Below, in pieces: positions 61,392 through 64,000 of a stretch of 64,000 nucleotides of DNA. Below the pieces are notes generated by a model. It searched no databases. It was not told the DNA's origin and saw only the letters and a list, made by a program, of their open reading frames with translations. This DNA comes from Aliamphritea hakodatensis. GTDB taxonomy: Bacteria; Pseudomonadota; Gammaproteobacteria; Pseudomonadales; Balneatricaceae. Location of the stretch: the NCBI RefSeq assembly GCF_024347195.1, contig NZ_AP025281.1, positions 4,464,001 to 4,528,000 on the forward strand, given 5' to 3'. Numbering within the stretch: the stretch's first letter is position 1; each line of letters opens with the position of its first letter. The position numbers and the translations under genes are program-made.

Positions 61392-63419
61392 TTAGTTATT
61401 ACTTGCGGTAAAAGGTAACCGGTCGACCAGACCGTTCAACGATTCAGAGGTTGTCCGGAAGCTCGCCAGAATATTTTCCATGGCCACATACTGGCTGGTC
61501 AGTCGGTCATGCATTATAGCCATTTTACGATCAAGTTCTTCCTGATCGTCTTTAATGTCCTCAAGTTGGTTATTAATACTGTCTTCCCGGTTTTTAATCA
61601 CACCGGTGCTCGACAGAAAACCATCGATCAACAAGGACATTTCCCCGGCAAAACCGCGGGAGAATGAGAAACTGAAATTCCCTGAGGCACCTTCCTGAAC
61701 CTGTAGATTCAGGCCATAAGGATCGGTATCAATCTTCGGCAGCAGTACATCACCGGCACCGAAGGCAGCATCACCGGCAATAGTACCGGAGACATCGGTA
61801 CCGTTAGTCACTGCAGAGCTGGTCGAGAGACCAGTAGCCGTTGTAAAATCTGCACCTGCTTCAGTAAACTCTACCCGCGTATTCGCACCGTACTGGCGGG
61901 ACTGAAGCTTTAGCTCGCCACCTTCGATAACAACATCAATCGCCTGGCCCGCATCCTTCAGAGTGCTTTCATTATTAATCAGCGACTGCAGACCTGCACG
62001 CAATTCTTCCTGTGAATTATATGTACCGGTCAAGGTTAATTCCTCAGACTCGGTACCGTTCACGTTAACTTTGAACGTGTAAGTACCGCTGGTTGCGTCC
62101 ACAGGAAATGTAGTCGTCATACCAGCACCAAGCACAAAGCCTTTACTCGGTGCGGTTGTGATTGTTCCCTGATAGGTACCGGCTACCGCTCGGTCACCAA
62201 AACTGCCCACCTCTACCGACACAGCACTGTTAGTGGAACTTGTCGTGGTCGAAAACAGCGCGCCTACCTGAGCAAAATTATCATTAAAGGCTGCATCAAA
62301 ATCTTCAGTGTCAACTTCAAGGGTACCATCCAGCTTAGTACGGATCCCCACCTGGCTCAGGGAGTTAAATTCATCCACACCCGGTACGGTTGAAGAAATC
62401 ATGCTACGCATCCGGGAAAGCAGGTTTTTCGCGGTACCGTCAGTCGCCAACTCGCCCCGCTTGGTTTCGTTGGTTTCACTGTCGGTGGTGGTGCTGGTCA
62501 GCCCTTTCAGGGTGTTATAAAGGGTGTTGTAGCCTTCGATAAAATTATTAACCGCAGTTTTAGCGGTTTCTTTATCTTCAGTAATCGAGAAGGTCAGCTT
62601 GTCACCGGGGCTGGCCTTATTCAGGGTCAGGGATAGCCCCTGAATCACATCATCAATATCGTTACTTGGCCGCTTAACGTTCAGACCATTGATATTAATG
62701 GATGCATCCTGTGCTTTCTGAGTTTCAGTGACATTACTGTGGTTTGTCTCATTAAAATTCAGAAAATCCAGACTGGCATCGCTACCGGAAATTCGCAAGG
62801 CATTTTCTTCACCGGAAGGCGCTGAAATCAGCAACTGATAAGAACCGTCAACCAGTAATACAGATGCCTCAACATCGGAACTGTCGGCGTTGATCTTATC
62901 TGCAATCTCCTGAATGGAATCAGTCGCGGTTACTTCAATTTCAATGGCTTTTAATGCTTCATTCTCAGCAAAACTTGAAGGGTTATCCGAACCATCGTAG
63001 GTCCACTCCCCCTGCGCGATGGTAAGCGTACCGCTGACACCTGCTGCAGCATCTTTATCCGCAAAGGTTTGGTTCGCAACCAGAGACTGCCCCTGAGCAA
63101 CCTCCAGCACTTCTAACTGATAGGTGCCTAGCTGAGCATTCGCATCCAGCGTATTTGCCGTCACAATATCGGTGGTTGGCAACGAAACAGAACGGGCGCT
63201 AAAAGTATCCGGATTTGCCAGCGGCGTCATCAGGTTCTGAAACTCAGACAGGCTGCTTTTCAGCGTACCGTATGCCGAAATCTGCGCATCAAGGGTGGTT
63301 TTCTTACTGTCCAGACGGTTCTGTTGCGGCGCCTTCTGTGCATCAACCAGACTATTTACCAGGCTGGCGGTATCGATGCCTGAACCGGCCCCCAGTGCAT
63401 TGACAATATTCGTAGCCAT
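61392..63419 (-). CDS. fliD: Filament cap protein FliD
   Basis: A 675-residue cap protein that sits at the filament tip and folds incoming flagellin. The N-terminal D0 region (GAGSGIDTASLVNSLVDAQKAPQQ) and the C-terminal coiled coil (INNQLEDIKDDQEELDRKMAIMHDRLTSQYVAMENILA) are typical. The central domains are Thr/Ser/Gly-rich and larger than in Pseudomonas or E. coli FliD (about 470 residues), so extra outer domains are likely. Confidence 0.95.
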   Translation of the reverse strand: MATNIVNALGAGSGIDTASLVNSLVDAQKAPQQNRLDSKKTTLDAQISAYGTLKSSLSEFQNLMTPLANPDTFSARSVSLPTTDIVTANTLDANAQLGTYQLEVLEVAQGQSLVANQTFADKDAAAGVSGTLTIAQGEWTYDGSDNPSSFAENEALKAIEIEVTATDSIQEIADKINADSSDVEASVLLVDGSYQLLISAPSGEENALRISGSDASLDFLNFNETNHSNVTETQKAQDASININGLNVKRPSNDIDDVIQGLSLTLNKASPGDKLTFSITEDKETAKTAVNNFIEGYNTLYNTLKGLTSTTTDSETNETKRGELATDGTAKNLLSRMRSMISSTVPGVDEFNSLSQVGIRTKLDGTLEVDTEDFDAAFNDNFAQVGALFSTTTSSTNSAVSVEVGSFGDRAVAGTYQGTITTAPSKGFVLGAGMTTTFPVDATSGTYTFKVNVNGTESEELTLTGTYNSQEELRAGLQSLINNESTLKDAGQAIDVVIEGGELKLQSRQYGANTRVEFTEAGADFTTATGLSTSSAVTNGTDVSGTIAGDAAFGAGDVLLPKIDTDPYGLNLQVQEGASGNFSFSFSRGFAGEMSLLIDGFLSSTGVIKNREDSINNQLEDIKDDQEELDRKMAIMHDRLTSQYVAMENILASFRTTSESLNGLVDRLPFTASNN

Positions 63420-63522
63420 CGTAAATCCCTCTGGTTCAGACGCTTAGCTTAGTTGTAACGGAATGGCCTGACATTCTACAGCAAAACAACAGGAACAGAG
63501 CCATTCTGTAAATTGATTAGTA

Positions 63523-63903
63523 TCAGGCCTTATCGTTAAAGATCAGCCCCATTGCCGCTTCAAGGTGTTTTGCCAGCTCAACCGCTTCCTCGGAAGGGTA
63601 TTGCCGGATCACTTCCTGGGTTTCGCTATCCAGTACCTTAATGATGGTATCGTTACTTTCTTCATCAACAGAAAACGCCAGATTACGCTGTTTAGTGTTC
63701 ATGAATTCATTCAGACGCTCGGCCAGCGCAGAAGCCTCTTCATTGGTTAATTTCTGCTGCGGTGCTTCCTGAGCGGCCGCTTCAGCAGGTTGCTGAACAA
63801 CTGAATCAGTTACCGGTTGCTGTGTTTGGGTTTGCTGGGTTTGCTGCAGTGATTGCCCGGCTGCACCTGCAGCATTTACAGCATTGATTGATTCCACTGA
63901 CAT
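63523..63903 (-). CDS. flaG: FlaG family protein
   Basis: A 126-residue protein with a Gln/Thr-rich N-terminal half and a conserved C-terminal half (RNLAFSVDEESNDTIIKVLDSETQEVIRQYPSEEAVELAKHLE). The IRQYPSEE motif marks the FlaG family, which affects filament length in several polar flagellates. The GGAGGTGAG ribosome site is strong. It lies between flagellin and fliD, the usual order. Confidence 0.94.
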   Translation of the reverse strand: MSVESINAVNAAGAAGQSLQQTQQTQTQQPVTDSVVQQPAEAAAQEAPQQKLTNEEASALAERLNEFMNTKQRNLAFSVDEESNDTIIKVLDSETQEVIRQYPSEEAVELAKHLEAAMGLIFNDKA

Positions 63904-63922
63904 AATCTCACCTCCAAAAACA

Positions 63923-63950
63923 AAAACCCCCCGATGGCACGAGGGGTTTT
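63923..63950 (-). terminator. Terminator of the flagellin gene
   Basis: On the minus strand AAAACCCCTCG pairs with CGGGGGGTTTT (11 bp with one G-T pair) around a six-base loop, followed by TTTTTGTTTTT. It lies 26 bp past the flagellin stop. Confidence 0.9.
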
Positions 63951-63975
63951 ATCGGTTAACGTAAAGCGTTACCTA

Positions 63976-64000
63976 TTACTGTAGTAAAGACAGTACCTGC
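63976..64000 (-). CDS. fliC: Flagellin, last residues (partial)
   Basis: The minus strand at the right edge reads QVLSLLQ then a TAA stop at 63976-63978. This is the characteristic flagellin C-terminus (VLSLLQ or VLSLLR), and a strong terminator follows. Its place upstream of flaG, fliD and fliS fits. Only eight codons are in the window, so the call rests on the motif and context. Confidence 0.75.

Noticed and set aside
63949..63956. Sigma-28-like -10 element (ACCGATAA, minus strand) ahead of flaG
   Set aside because: No TAAA-type -35 element lies 15 bp upstream, and the bases overlap the flagellin terminator.

Overview
The window is chromosomal DNA from a polarly flagellated marine-type gammaproteobacterium. 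It is probably Oceanospirillales-like, with gene order closest to Pseudomonas and its relatives. The case rests on the FleQ/FleSR/FliA flagellar hierarchy, the FlhF/FleN pair, MotC/MotD, the ParC/ParP chemotaxis genes, a full cytochrome c maturation operon and a zipA-ligA pair. No rRNA, tRNA, insertion sequence, prophage or CRISPR array is seen. The genes are dense and mostly lie on the minus strand; the exceptions are positions 1-1047, 13711-15988 and 49427-53374.

Layout. 1-1047 (+): the end of mnmC and a CBS-domain protein. 1069-6121 (-): a DUF4126 membrane protein, yheU, ligA and a very long zipA. 6350-13530 (-): ccmABCDEFGHI, transcribed ccmA first. 13711-15988 (+): a second FliK-like protein with a small protein resembling the cleaved C-terminal part of FlhB. 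15990-30853 (-): flhA, flhF, fleN, fliA, cheY, cheZ, cheA, cheB, motC, motD, parC, parP and a DUF2802 protein, in transcription order; the cheW expected after parP is absent. 31034-44206 (-): fliEFGHIJK and fliLMNOPQR-flhB. 44395-56335: an acetate module, with an exonuclease, a DUF294/CBS protein, a sodium:solute symporter and its DUF4212 partner, a symporter-fused sensor kinase (CrbS type), its regulator (CrbR type) and acetyl-CoA synthetase. 56767-63903 (-): fleQ, fleS, fleR, then flaG, fliD and fliS. The last 25 bases are the end of a flagellin gene.

How the parts fit. FleQ with sigma-54 would start the hierarchy. Good -24/-12 matches lie upstream of flhA and fliE and inside the end of fleQ ahead of fleSR. 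FleQ-box-like palindromes lie in the flhA leader and over the fleQ -10 element. FleSR and FliA then drive later genes, FlhF and FleN set polar number and place, and ParC/ParP place chemoreceptor arrays at the pole. The acetate module forms a sensing (CrbS), relay (CrbR), uptake (symporter) and activation (Acs) circuit, and it sits where fleR and fliE are neighbours in Pseudomonas.

No wholly new system is evident. The most interesting departures from the known pattern are: a FleQ in which both arginines that contact cyclic-di-GMP in Pseudomonas FleQ are replaced; a CheA with no visible P2 domain but three copies of a short acidic-amphipathic motif resembling the FliM N-terminus; loss of cheW from its usual slot beside a ParP with a giant acidic linker and an 18-bp tandem repeat; and a fliE promoter that overlaps the terminator of the preceding gene.
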